DNA of 64,000 nt from assembly GCA_963837345.1 (NCBI GenBank), contig CAWIMX010000001.1:248001-312000 (forward strand), given 5' to 3'. Position numbers and translations under genes: made by a program. Source of the DNA: CAWIMX01 sp963837345 (lineage in GTDB: Bacteria; Acidobacteriota; Vicinamibacteria; Vicinamibacterales; CAVVIG01). Each line of letters opens with the position of its first letter. Within the stretch, counting starts at the first letter, position 1. Shown in pieces: positions 24,153-32,266 of the stretch. Under the pieces are notes generated by a model. That model did no database searches. It was not told where the DNA came from and was given only the letters and a program-made list of their open reading frames with translations.

Positions 24153-24568
24153 GGCTCGCCCGTCCAGTCGGTGTGCACGTGCATCTTACGGCCCGCCAGC
24201 GGCAGGCCGGCCGCGCCGTCGGCAAAGAACGACCGATCGACGCGCCCGAGCAGCGCCGCGAACGCACGCTCGTCGGGTGCGCTCAGGACGAGGACCCCCG
24301 CCCCTTCGTCGGGTGGAAACCGCCGGTCGTCGAGGTAATCCCGATCGAGCGTCACGAGCGTCCGGTGCAGCTTCTGAGCCAGATGGTAGTGCCGCACGTC
24401 GGGCGCGCGCCGCAGCCCGGCATCTTCCAGCACGAACAGCACGTCCCAGTGGAGAACGTCGCGCATGTAGGCCACCAGGCGCGCGGGGACGTTCGCGTCG
24501 GCATAGATTCTCGGGCGGGGGGCCAGCCCGTCGGCGTGACGCTCCAGTTCCGAGGACAAGGTACCCAC
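24149..24568 (-). CDS. DUF5615/Mut7-C-like PIN-fold protein
   Basis: A 139-residue protein with the core RIYADANVPARLVAYMR, HYHLAQKLHRTLVTLDRDYLDD and GAGVLVLSAPDE. This matches the PIN-like DUF5615/Mut7-C fold, in which acidic residues (Asp24, Asp75 and Asp77 here) form a metal site. Relatives are often toxins or RNA-processing enzymes, but no antitoxin-like partner is adjacent. The GTG start at 24568 is five bases from the deoxyhypusine synthase stop. Confidence 0.68.
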   Translation of the reverse strand: MGTLSSELERHADGLAPRPRIYADANVPARLVAYMRDVLHWDVLFVLEDAGLRRAPDVRHYHLAQKLHRTLVTLDRDYLDDRRFPPDEGAGVLVLSAPDERAFAALLGRVDRSFFADGAAGLPLAGRKMHVHTDWTGEP

Positions 24569-24573
24569 GCGGC

Positions 24574-25737
24574 TCACCGCTTCGCCGCTTGCGCCGCTTT
24601 CGCGTCCTTCGCCGCCCGGGTCAGCGAGGCGACGAGCGCGTCGCGCTTGTGGACGAGCTCCCGCCGCGGCCGCCGCCCGTTGGGCGACCCCACGGCGTAC
24701 TCGCAGAACAAGGGGAACGCGATGGTCGAGTCGCAGTAGGCGACCACGGTGCCAGGCAGCACGCCGGGGTTGACCTTCCCCCAGCTCACCGCTTCGGCCG
24801 GCGTCGCGCCCGAGAGGCCGCCCCACACCACCTGGTCGGTGGTGATCTGGATGAAGTAGTCGTTGCCGCCCTTCGGGATGCCGTACACTTCCCAGAGCGT
24901 CGGTTGCGCCTGCAGATAGAAGTTCTTCGGCGATCCACCGCCCAGGATCACACAGCCGTTCTGGCGGCCCTCGAGGACGATCGCGCACACTTCGTTGACG
25001 TCCTTGTTCGGATCGATCATGAAGCGGCTGTCGTTCATCAGCTCGTGATACGCGATGTTCATCCCGATCGAGCTGTCGCCGGGCGACGAGGTGTAGATCG
25101 GCACGCCGGCCGCCGCGGCGCGCGCCACGACCGAGTGCTCCTCGCACCCGGGAAAGCGCTCGCGCAGATCGCAGCCGAGGCGATAGTGGAATTCGGACGT
25201 CGCCACCGGCTCGTTCAGTCCGGACCGTTCGATGAAATCGCGGATGTAGGCGTCGGTTTCGAGCAGCACGCTGGCCGGAAACAGCACGTCGTAGATCCGG
25301 ATCACGCCCTGCTCGTACAGCTCCACGTCGTCGACGAAGGGCGAGCCGCGGTGCAGAGTGAAGTTCATGGCGTAGTGCAGGTCGTGGTACAGGTTGGCGC
25401 CCGTCGAAATGATGAAGTCCACCAGGCCGCGGTCCATCAGCTCGATGACGCACCCGCCGAGGCCCGCCGGGGTCATGGCGCCCGCCACCGTGAGCCCGAT
25501 GGTCGTATCGTTGGCCGGATCGAGCATGTGGTCGGCGAACACCCGGCACGCTTCCGAGAGCCGGCCGGCGTTGAACGCCTGAAATCCTTCGTCGACGAGG
25601 TGCCGGATCTCGGCGCTGCCTTTGGGGCGGTAGTACCGGATGGGCTGGCCCGAGAGGAACGACTTGGGGGGCGAACCGGAGGCACCTGGCGAGCCGGGGG
25701 CACGATGCGGCAAAGATGACGACTCCTGTGAAAACAC
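24574..25737 (-). CDS. Deoxyhypusine synthase-family protein
   Basis: A 387-residue homologue of deoxyhypusine synthase, an NAD- and spermidine-dependent aminobutyl transferase. The fold is complete: DTTIGLTVAGAMTPAGLGG, DFIISTGANLYHDLHY, GMNIAYHELMN, GCVILGGGSPKNF and the catalytic lysine 321 in AVSWGKVNPG. Bacteria have no eIF5A, so bacterial members are thought to act on polyamines, for example homospermidine-type products. The first 30 residues are Pro/Ser-rich and the start (GTG 25737) may be one of several. It heads a three-gene leftward operon. Confidence 0.88.
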   Translation of the reverse strand: MFSQESSSLPHRAPGSPGASGSPPKSFLSGQPIRYYRPKGSAEIRHLVDEGFQAFNAGRLSEACRVFADHMLDPANDTTIGLTVAGAMTPAGLGGCVIELMDRGLVDFIISTGANLYHDLHYAMNFTLHRGSPFVDDVELYEQGVIRIYDVLFPASVLLETDAYIRDFIERSGLNEPVATSEFHYRLGCDLRERFPGCEEHSVVARAAAAGVPIYTSSPGDSSIGMNIAYHELMNDSRFMIDPNKDVNEVCAIVLEGRQNGCVILGGGSPKNFYLQAQPTLWEVYGIPKGGNDYFIQITTDQVVWGGLSGATPAEAVSWGKVNPGVLPGTVVAYCDSTIAFPLFCEYAVGSPNGRRPRRELVHKRDALVASLTRAAKDAKAAQAAKR

Positions 25738-25861
25738 GCGAGGGCCCGCGCCCGGCGGGGGCGCCCGACGGGCCCACGTGCGGCCGCGACTAGCTTAACA
25801 TCCCGGCCCCCGGGGGGCCTGTCGAAGGGGCGGCCAGCGGCCGATACCCTGAACGCTACAC

Positions 25862-27220
25862 ATGGACGATCTGATCTTCAGCGCGCGACGCGCCGGGACC
25901 GCCACTCAGGCGCACGCGGTCGACCCGACCGACCTCGAATCGCGGTTTCGCAATCTCGTGCAGTCGCCGCTGCGCGCCGGCATTCTGCGCTATCTGAACA
26001 CCCGGCCCCAGGACGCCTTCGACGTCGACGCGTTGATGCAGACCTTCGGCCGCCTGCGACTCGACGTGGACAACTGCGTGCGCGAGCTGGCCGACTTCGG
26101 CCTGGCCCGCGTGGTCCCCGGGCCCCCTCTCCAGTACGGCGCCACGCGCCCGCCCGACGAGTCGCTCGCCGAGCTGCTGGACATGTTCCTCGAGCGCCGC
26201 GCCGCCGTGTCGACCGAGGACCAGTCGCCGTCGGTGCAGCGGTTCCGCGAGATGATCGGCCGCGACGAAAAGATGCTGATCGTCTTCGAATGGATTCGGA
26301 CGGCGGCCAAGTCGGACATCTCCGTCCTGATTCTCGGGCCGACCGGATCGGGCAAGGAAGTCGTCGCGCGGATGATCCACGAGCTGAGCCGCCGCTCGGC
26401 AGCCAAGTTCCAGGCGGTGAACTGCGCGGCGCTGCCCGACACTCTTTTCGAATCGGAAATCTTCGGCTACGAGAAGGGCGCGTTCACCGGCGCGCACGAC
26501 CGCAAGCCCGGCCGCCTCGAGCTCGCGAACGACGGCACGCTCTTCCTGGACGAGATCGGCGACATGTCGCTCTTCGCCCAGGCCAAGCTGTTGCGCGTGC
26601 TCGAAGAACGGCGGTTCGAGCGGCTCGGCGGGCAGAAGGCCATCCAGGTCGACTTCCGCCTGATTTCGGCCACCAACCGCCCGCTCGAGCAGTTCGTCCG
26701 CGACGGCCGGTTCCGCGAAGATCTCTACTATCGCGTCAATGCGTTCGCGATTCGTCTGCCGTCACTGCGCGAACGCCAGGTGGACATCCCGGTGCTCGCG
26801 CAGCGGTTCCTGAACCGCTACTGCGCCGCGCAGGGGCTGCCGCTCGAGAGCAAGGAGTTCTCGCGCGAGGCCCTCGATCGGTTCGCCACCTATCACTGGC
26901 CCGGCAACATCCGCGAGCTGGAAAGCACCGTGTCGCGCGCGGCGCTGTCGGCGCCCGGCCGGACGATCCGCGCGTCGGACATCGAGTTCCTGCACGCCAC
27001 CTCGCCGGTGCCCGTGTCGGCATCCGGCGAGCGCCTGCCGTCTCTCGCCGAGGCGGAGCGTGCCCACATCATCCGCGTGCTCGAGGCGGTCGACTGGAAC
27101 AAGAAGGAGGCCGCGCGCGTGCTCTCGATCAGCCGCGGCACGCTCTACCGCAAGATCGTCGAGTACGGCCTCGAGCCGGAATCGCGTCCGGCCGCCCGGC
27201 GCGGACGGGGCGCGAGGTAG
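25862..27220 (+). CDS. Sigma-54-dependent transcriptional activator
   Basis: A 452-residue bacterial enhancer-binding protein. The N-terminus (25-95) looks like a winged-helix domain rather than a receiver (FRNLVQSPLRAGILRYLNTRP). The AAA+ domain has Walker A GPTGSGKE at 159-166, the sigma-54-contact loop GAFTGA at 206-211, Walker B GTLFLDEIGD at 225-234 and the arginine finger region FREDLYYR. A Fis-type helix-turn-helix ends it (EAARVLSISRGTLYRKI, 416-432). It is upstream of a c-di-GMP protein gene that it may control. No -24/-12 promoter was found in the window near it. Confidence 0.93.
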   Translation: MDDLIFSARRAGTATQAHAVDPTDLESRFRNLVQSPLRAGILRYLNTRPQDAFDVDALMQTFGRLRLDVDNCVRELADFGLARVVPGPPLQYGATRPPDESLAELLDMFLERRAAVSTEDQSPSVQRFREMIGRDEKMLIVFEWIRTAAKSDISVLILGPTGSGKEVVARMIHELSRRSAAKFQAVNCAALPDTLFESEIFGYEKGAFTGAHDRKPGRLELANDGTLFLDEIGDMSLFAQAKLLRVLEERRFERLGGQKAIQVDFRLISATNRPLEQFVRDGRFREDLYYRVNAFAIRLPSLRERQVDIPVLAQRFLNRYCAAQGLPLESKEFSREALDRFATYHWPGNIRELESTVSRAALSAPGRTIRASDIEFLHATSPVPVSASGERLPSLAEAERAHIIRVLEAVDWNKKEAARVLSISRGTLYRKIVEYGLEPESRPAARRGRGAR

Positions 27221-27225
27221 GAGAT

Positions 27226-27262
27226 GCCGGGCGTGACGACGAGACGTCTCATCCTGCCCGGC
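27226..27262. repeat. Nested inverted repeat between activator and HD-GYP gene
   Basis: Outer arms GCCGGGC (27226-27232) and GCCCGGC (27256-27262) flank a central palindrome GAGACGTCTC (27241-27250), itself extended to 16 bases with one mismatched pair. No T-run follows, so it is not a standard terminator. It could be an operator or an mRNA stem. Confidence 0.5.
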
Positions 27263-27314
27263 GCGCGTCTCTCGCCGCGCGTGCGCGGAAAGTTCGTCTG
27301 GACACGTCTGTAGC

Positions 27315-29804
27315 ATGAGCGAACTGCCGATGCGGGCCCGGCTCTACGTCGGGCTGGTGCTGCTGGCCGGCGGCACCGTCCTGCTGCTGTACGTCCCCCA
27401 CACCTTCCCCGCACCTGGCCTGTTCGCCGCGCTGCTGCTGCTCTCGTCCCTGGCATCGGCGCTCAAGGTCAGCCTGCCGCTCACGACCAGCGGCTCGACC
27501 ATGTCGGTGTCGTACGCCGTGGACGTCGCCGCGCTGCTCCTGCTCGGACCCGATCAGACGATGATCGTGGCGGCGGCCAGCGCGTGGAGCCAGTGCACGT
27601 TTCGCACCCAGACGCGGAGCTCCTTCTACCGCACCGCCTTCAGCATGAGCGCCCTGGTGCTCACCGTGAAGGCCGCGGGCCTGGCCTACAACTGGCTGGG
27701 CGGCCCCCTGCCGGCCACCTTTTCGCTCTCGCTGGCCAGGCCGCTGGTCGGCGCCGCTACCACCTATTTCGTCTGCAACACCCTCCTCGTCGCGACGGCC
27801 ATCGGGTTCTCGACGCGGCAATCGGTGGCGAAGGTCTGGAACGAGAACTTCCTCTGGAGCGCGCCCAGTTACTTCGTGGGCGCCGGCGTCGCGGCGATCG
27901 CGGCGTCGGTCGTGCACTACGGCGGCTACTGGATGGCGACGTTCGCGGCGGCGCCGCTCTACCTGACCTATCGCACGTACAAGGTGTACCTGGGGCGCAT
28001 CCAGGACCAGCAGAATCACGTGCAGCAGGTGTCCGATCTCCATCTGGCCACGATCGAAGCGCTGGCCCTCGCCATCGACGCCAAGGACCAGACGGCGCAA
28101 AGCCACATCCGCCGCGTGCAGGTCTACGCCGCCGGCCTCGCGCGCGCGCTCGGCATGTCGGAGAACGAGATTCAGGGCGTGAAGACCGCCGCCCTCCTCC
28201 ACGACATCGGCAAGCTCGCGGTGCCCGAGCACATCCTCTCGAAGCCCGGTCCGCTGACGCAGGAAGAGTTTCAGAAGATCCGCATCCATCCGCAGGTGGG
28301 CGCCGAGATCATCAGCGGCGTGCCCTTTCCTTATCCCGTGTCGCCGCTCATCCTCAGCCATCACGAGCGGTGGGATGGCAAGGGCTACCCGGCGGGCCTC
28401 AGAGGGGAGGAAATTCCCCTCGGGGCGCGCGTGCTGACCGTCGTCGACTACTTCGACGCGCTGATGTCCGAGCGCCCGTATCACAAGGCGATGAGCGTCG
28501 ACGCGACCATGAGCCTGCTGCAGCAGGAGGCCGGCAAAGCCCTCGACCCGCGCGTCGTGCGGACCTTCATCGAGCTCTACCCGAAGCTCGCCGCTGAGGC
28601 GGGCGCCAGCCCCGAACCGGCCCGCAAGCTGACCCGCGTGCCCGACGAGGCGACGATCGCCGAGCCCGCCGTCGGCCTGGTCAAGAGCGAGCCCGTGCGA
28701 TCGAACGTGTTCCAGGACATCGCCCTCGCGCACCGGGAGATCTATGCGCTCTACGAGATCGCCCAGGCGATGGGCAGCAGCCTGGGGGTGTCCGACACGA
28801 TGGCGCTCATCTCGTCCAAGCTGAGCAACATCGTCCCCTTTTCCTGCTGCGCGCTGTTCCTCTATAACGAGGAGGCCGACCTGCTGCGCTGCCGGTTCGC
28901 GACGGGTATCGAGTCCGACCTCGTTCAGCAGCTCACGATCCGGAGCGGCCACGGCCTGACGGGCTGGGTGGCCCGCAACCGGCGGCCGCTCGTCAACGCG
29001 CGCCCGAGCGCCGACCTGGAAGCGGCCGGGTTTCCCGGCCACCGCACGGCGCTGCAGTCGGCCCTCGTGTGTCCCCTCGTCTTCAACGAGCGGTTCATCG
29101 GCACGATCTCCGTGTACCACACCGATCCCTCGATCTATTCGGACGACCACCGCCGCCTGCTCGACCGCATCTCGGAACAGGCCGCGGCCGTGATCTACAA
29201 TTCGATCGTCTTCGAGCAGACGCAGGAGGATTCGTTGACCGATCCCCTGACCAGCCTCCCCAATACCCGGTTCATGTTCATGCATCTGACGCGCGAGCTC
29301 GCGCGGGCCGAGCGCCTCAAGACCGAAGTGTCGCTGCTCGTGATGGATCTCGACAACTTCAAGGATATCAACGACACGTACGGCCATCACGTGGGCGACC
29401 GGGCCCTCCGGGACGTGGCCGGCGTGCTTCGCGCGGGTATCCGCCCGTACGACATCTGCGTGCGCTACGCCGGCGACGAGTTCATCGTGGTGCTGTCCGG
29501 CTGCAGCGGCGAAGAGGCCGAACGCAAGCGCCTCGAGCTGCAGCGTGCCGTGGACGAGCTGTCGTTCGAGCCGCGCCCCGGCGTGCACATGCCGCTCGGC
29601 CTCAGCATCGGGGCGGCCGTCTTTCCGCACGACGGCGACTCGTACGAAACGCTGCTGGCGACTGCCGACAGCCGCATGTACCGAGACAAGACGCGGCGGA
29701 AACGCGGCGGCTCGCCAGCGCCCTTCGAGCCGCCGTCATCGATCGCCGTCGAGGTGGGCCTCTCGGAACACGAGCTCGAACGGGCGGCCGTGGGCGTGCT
29801 CTAA
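27315..29804 (+). CDS. Membrane HD-GYP / GAF / GGDEF cyclic-di-GMP protein
   Basis: An 829-residue signalling protein. Six to seven membrane helices occupy residues 8-220. The HD-GYP phosphodiesterase domain follows, with HDIGK at 296-300 and HHERWDGKGYP at 349-359. Next are a GAF sensor (about 465-620) and a GGDEF cyclase domain. The catalytic loop reads YAGDEF, an accepted variant, and an RPYD inhibition site stands five residues before it. Both making and breaking of c-di-GMP are thus possible in one chain. It lies 94 bases after the sigma-54 activator. Confidence 0.93.
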   Translation: MSELPMRARLYVGLVLLAGGTVLLLYVPHTFPAPGLFAALLLLSSLASALKVSLPLTTSGSTMSVSYAVDVAALLLLGPDQTMIVAAASAWSQCTFRTQTRSSFYRTAFSMSALVLTVKAAGLAYNWLGGPLPATFSLSLARPLVGAATTYFVCNTLLVATAIGFSTRQSVAKVWNENFLWSAPSYFVGAGVAAIAASVVHYGGYWMATFAAAPLYLTYRTYKVYLGRIQDQQNHVQQVSDLHLATIEALALAIDAKDQTAQSHIRRVQVYAAGLARALGMSENEIQGVKTAALLHDIGKLAVPEHILSKPGPLTQEEFQKIRIHPQVGAEIISGVPFPYPVSPLILSHHERWDGKGYPAGLRGEEIPLGARVLTVVDYFDALMSERPYHKAMSVDATMSLLQQEAGKALDPRVVRTFIELYPKLAAEAGASPEPARKLTRVPDEATIAEPAVGLVKSEPVRSNVFQDIALAHREIYALYEIAQAMGSSLGVSDTMALISSKLSNIVPFSCCALFLYNEEADLLRCRFATGIESDLVQQLTIRSGHGLTGWVARNRRPLVNARPSADLEAAGFPGHRTALQSALVCPLVFNERFIGTISVYHTDPSIYSDDHRRLLDRISEQAAAVIYNSIVFEQTQEDSLTDPLTSLPNTRFMFMHLTRELARAERLKTEVSLLVMDLDNFKDINDTYGHHVGDRALRDVAGVLRAGIRPYDICVRYAGDEFIVVLSGCSGEEAERKRLELQRAVDELSFEPRPGVHMPLGLSIGAAVFPHDGDSYETLLATADSRMYRDKTRRKRGGSPAPFEPPSSIAVEVGLSEHELERAAVGVL

Positions 29805-30034
29805 GGGGGTTCGTCGATCCAGTCCGGCCTGGCGCCCGTCAGACCGACCCAGAGAAAGGCGACGCCGGTCGCGCCCAGGACGAGCGCCAGGCCATCGGCC
29901 CACCAGGCGTCCACGCGGCCGCTCCACTCGATCCACGCCGACGGCACGACAAGTGCGACGCCCGCGACGAGCGCGGGCATCCGACGACGCGCGAGCCGCA
30001 GGAGGACGCCGCGCGTGCGACGCAGCACAGCCAT
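29801..30034 (-). CDS. Small two-helix membrane protein
   Basis: A 77-residue basic protein with two hydrophobic segments (about 20-36 and 44-64). The N-terminus RRTRGVLLRLARRR is strongly positive, giving an N-in orientation. It converges with the HD-GYP gene, sharing four bases at the stops. It is unrecognised; coding status rests on codon bias and clean fit between its neighbours. Confidence 0.5.
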   Translation of the reverse strand: MAVLRRTRGVLLRLARRRMPALVAGVALVVPSAWIEWSGRVDAWWADGLALVLGATGVAFLWVGLTGARPDWIDEPP

Positions 30035-30051
30035 GCTGTTAGCATACCCGC

Positions 30052-30747
30052 GTGCTCACGCTGCCGGTTCGAGCCGTCATGCCCGCCACGCCGCGCGCGC
30101 GCATCGTCCGCCTCGATCTCGGCGGGCGCCCGTTCCCGTACGTCGCGGGCCAGGCCGTGCTCGTCGCGAACCACGACGTCCAGCCTCGGCGGCCCTATTC
30201 GCTCGCGGCCTCGCCGTCCGACGCCGTGAGGGACGGCAGTCTGGAGCTGCTGGTCGGCCTGAAGGGCCCCGGCGACGCCGACCCGCACTTGACGCTCTCG
30301 CCGGGACAGCTCGTCGACGTCGAAGGCCCGCGCGGCCAGTTCGTCTTCCCCGCTCATCCCGGCGCGCGGCGGATCGTGTTCGTCGCGGGTGGAACGGGCA
30401 TCGCGCCGCTGCGCGCGATGCTCCACACCGCGCTCGAGCGTCCCGAATGCGCGATCGGCCTCCTCTACAGCGCCCGCACTCCCGACGAGTTCGCGTACGA
30501 GGCCGAACTGCTGGCGCTCGCCGCCGAGGGCCGGATCGAGCTCGTTCAGACGGTGACGCGTGGCGGAGGCGAGAACTGGACCGGACGCCGGGGTCGCCTC
30601 GGCCGGACGGATCTGCAGAGACTCGTGCACGACCCGTCCACACTCTGTTTCATCTGCGGTCCGCCGGCGCTCGTCGATGCGATTCCCCGGGCGCTCGGCG
30701 AGCTGGGCGTGTCGCCCGACCGTATTCGGATTGAAGAGTGGGGCTAG
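30052..30747 (+). CDS. Ferredoxin-NADP reductase-like flavoprotein
   Basis: A 231-residue FAD/NAD(P)-binding oxidoreductase. The FAD domain has the RPYSLAASP motif, the pyridine nucleotide domain has VFVAGGTGIAPLRAMLHTAL, and the C-terminus has LCFICGPPALVDAIPRAL. There is no iron-sulfur domain, so it must use a separate partner. The start is GTG, six bases after a -10-like ATACCC/TAGCAT stretch. Its electron acceptor is unknown. It converges with fabI, sharing four bases. Confidence 0.85.
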   Translation: MLTLPVRAVMPATPRARIVRLDLGGRPFPYVAGQAVLVANHDVQPRRPYSLAASPSDAVRDGSLELLVGLKGPGDADPHLTLSPGQLVDVEGPRGQFVFPAHPGARRIVFVAGGTGIAPLRAMLHTALERPECAIGLLYSARTPDEFAYEAELLALAAEGRIELVQTVTRGGGENWTGRRGRLGRTDLQRLVHDPSTLCFICGPPALVDAIPRALGELGVSPDRIRIEEWG

Positions 30748-31517
30748 ACGCCCATCACATGGTAGCCGGCATCGACCATCAGGACTTCGCCCGTCACCGC
30801 CCGTGAGGCGGGACTCAGCAGAAACAGCGCGGCGTCGGCCACTTCGGCGGTGTCCACACTGCGACGCAGCGGCGCCCGTTCCCGATACGCCGTGAGCATG
30901 TTGGAAAAGCCGGCAATTCCCGAGGCCGCCAGAGTCTTGATCGCTCCGGCCGAAACTGCGTTCACCCTGATCTGACGCGGGCCCAGATCGCTCGCCAGGT
31001 AGCGGACGGTCGCCTCGAGCGCCGCCTTGGCGACGCCCATCACGTTGTAGTTCGTGAACACCCGGTCGCTGCCGATGAACGTGAGCGTGACGACGCTGCC
31101 GCCGCCACGTGTCTCCATGAGCGGCACCATCGCCCGCGTGAGCGCAACCAGCGAGTAGGCGCTGACGTCGAGGGCCGTGCGGAACCCCTCGCGCGACGTC
31201 TCGACGAAGGGCCGGCTCAGCTCCTCGCGGGGCGCGAAGGCCGCCGCATGGACGAGGAAATCGAGGCCGCCGAATTCCCGACCCACGGCCGCCGCGAGGT
31301 CGGCAATCTCCTGATCGCTCGACACGTCGCACGGGAGCACGAGCGGATTCTCGAGCGTCGTCGAAAGCTCCCGGACGTTCTCGCCGAGACGCTCGTTCTG
31401 ATACGTCAGCGCGAGGCGTGCGCCGGCGCCGGCCGCCGCCTGCGCGATCGCCCATGCGATAGAACGCTTGTTTCCGATGCCGAGGATCAGGCCATGCTTT
31501 CCGGTGAGCTCACCCAT
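30744..31517 (-). CDS. fabI: Enoyl-[acyl-carrier-protein] reductase FabI
   Basis: NADH-dependent last step of the fatty acid elongation cycle, 257 residues. The glycine-rich start GLILGIGNKRSIAWAIAQ is the FabI variant of the SDR motif. The catalytic Tyr-x6-Lys is in TNYNVMGVAKAALE, and RVNAVSAGAIKTLAASGI and LMVDAGYHVMG are typical. The ATG overlaps nothing; the downstream stop overlaps the flavoprotein's stop on the other strand. Confidence 0.95.
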   Translation of the reverse strand: MGELTGKHGLILGIGNKRSIAWAIAQAAAGAGARLALTYQNERLGENVRELSTTLENPLVLPCDVSSDQEIADLAAAVGREFGGLDFLVHAAAFAPREELSRPFVETSREGFRTALDVSAYSLVALTRAMVPLMETRGGGSVVTLTFIGSDRVFTNYNVMGVAKAALEATVRYLASDLGPRQIRVNAVSAGAIKTLAASGIAGFSNMLTAYRERAPLRRSVDTAEVADAALFLLSPASRAVTGEVLMVDAGYHVMGV

Positions 31518-31523
31518 GGACGA

Positions 31524-32171
31524 TCATTTCGACCGCTTGCGCCCATGGCCCTGGTGCGGTCGGCCCTGTCCGGGGGGCCGCGCGCCGTTCGAGCGGCTGT
31601 TCTGGAATGGCTGGCCGCCGCCGCGCCCATGACGCGCCCGGAAGCGGTTCTGCCGGCCGCCCGGCTGCCGAATCGTGAACTCTGGAATGGGCCGTTGCGG
31701 AGGCGGCTGGCCGTCGGTTCGGGGCAGCGTGGCGCGGATCAACCGGCGATGGACCGGACCTTCCACTTCAGGGTTCTCGAGGTTCTCGGGGTTCTCGGGG
31801 TTCTCCAGATCCGCCGGGTTCTCGGCGTCTCGTTCGGAGGCGGCGGCAAGCGGCGCCGGATCCTCCGTCTCCCGGGGATGCGGCGCCGGAGGCTCGCCCT
31901 CGCCGGCCGCGTCCGATTCCGGCGGCTCGTGAGGAATCTTCTTGGGGGCGTTGGCGAGCACCTGCGAATACAGCGCAGCGGGCGTCTCCGACTTGCGGCG
32001 CTGATGCGGGATCCGTGCGTGCTTGTATTCGTGCTCGGCGTCGCAGGTCGTGCACCGCGTGCGCTTCACGTCCGCGTCGACCATCGCCACGATCGCGTGG
32101 TTGGTCAGGCGGCGTTCCCGCGGACAGTAATCGTCCAGAATGTCACCAAGCCGAAGCTGGCGCTGCTGCAT
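31524..32171 (-). CDS. Zinc-ribbon protein with repeat-rich disordered tail
   Basis: A 215-residue protein. The N-terminus (LRLGDILDDYCPRERRLTNHAIVAMVD, then RTRCTTCDAEHEYKHA) has cysteines at 16, 40 and 43 plus histidines, a likely small zinc site. From about residue 75 it is acidic and disordered, with tandem Glu-Asn-Pro repeats (DLENPENPENLENPE), and it ends in a basic, Arg/Gly/Gln-rich tail that may bind RNA. It is six bases from fabI. Function unknown. Confidence 0.65.
   Translation of the reverse strand: MQQRQLRLGDILDDYCPRERRLTNHAIVAMVDADVKRTRCTTCDAEHEYKHARIPHQRRKSETPAALYSQVLANAPKKIPHEPPESDAAGEGEPPAPHPRETEDPAPLAAASERDAENPADLENPENPENLENPEVEGPVHRRLIRATLPRTDGQPPPQRPIPEFTIRQPGGRQNRFRARHGRGGGQPFQNSRSNGARPPGQGRPHQGHGRKRSK
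31771..31828. repeat. Tandem 9-base repeat GGTTCTCGG
   Basis: Four to five imperfect copies of GGTTCTCGG in the coding sequence of the zinc-ribbon protein. They encode the Glu-Asn-Pro repeats on the other strand. Such a run can change length by slippage in multiples of three codons. Confidence 0.75.
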
Positions 32172-32266
32172 CCACTAGCCCTCGAAGGAACCTTCTGTAG
32201 GGAAGAAAGCGCGAAAGGCGGGCCGATCTTAACAGAGGCTGTTTCCATGTGGCAATAGGAACGCGT

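Noticed and set aside
27226..27262. Terminator between the sigma-54 activator and HD-GYP gene
   Set aside because: Strong stem but no T-run follows on either strand.
27249..29630. A 793-codon open frame opposite the HD-GYP gene
   Set aside because: Low-complexity Arg/His/Gln/Gly-rich shadow of a clear HD-GYP/GAF/GGDEF gene.
31771..31828. Tandem repeat as a CRISPR or regulatory array
   Set aside because: Nine-base units without spacers, in frame with a protein's Glu-Asn-Pro repeats.
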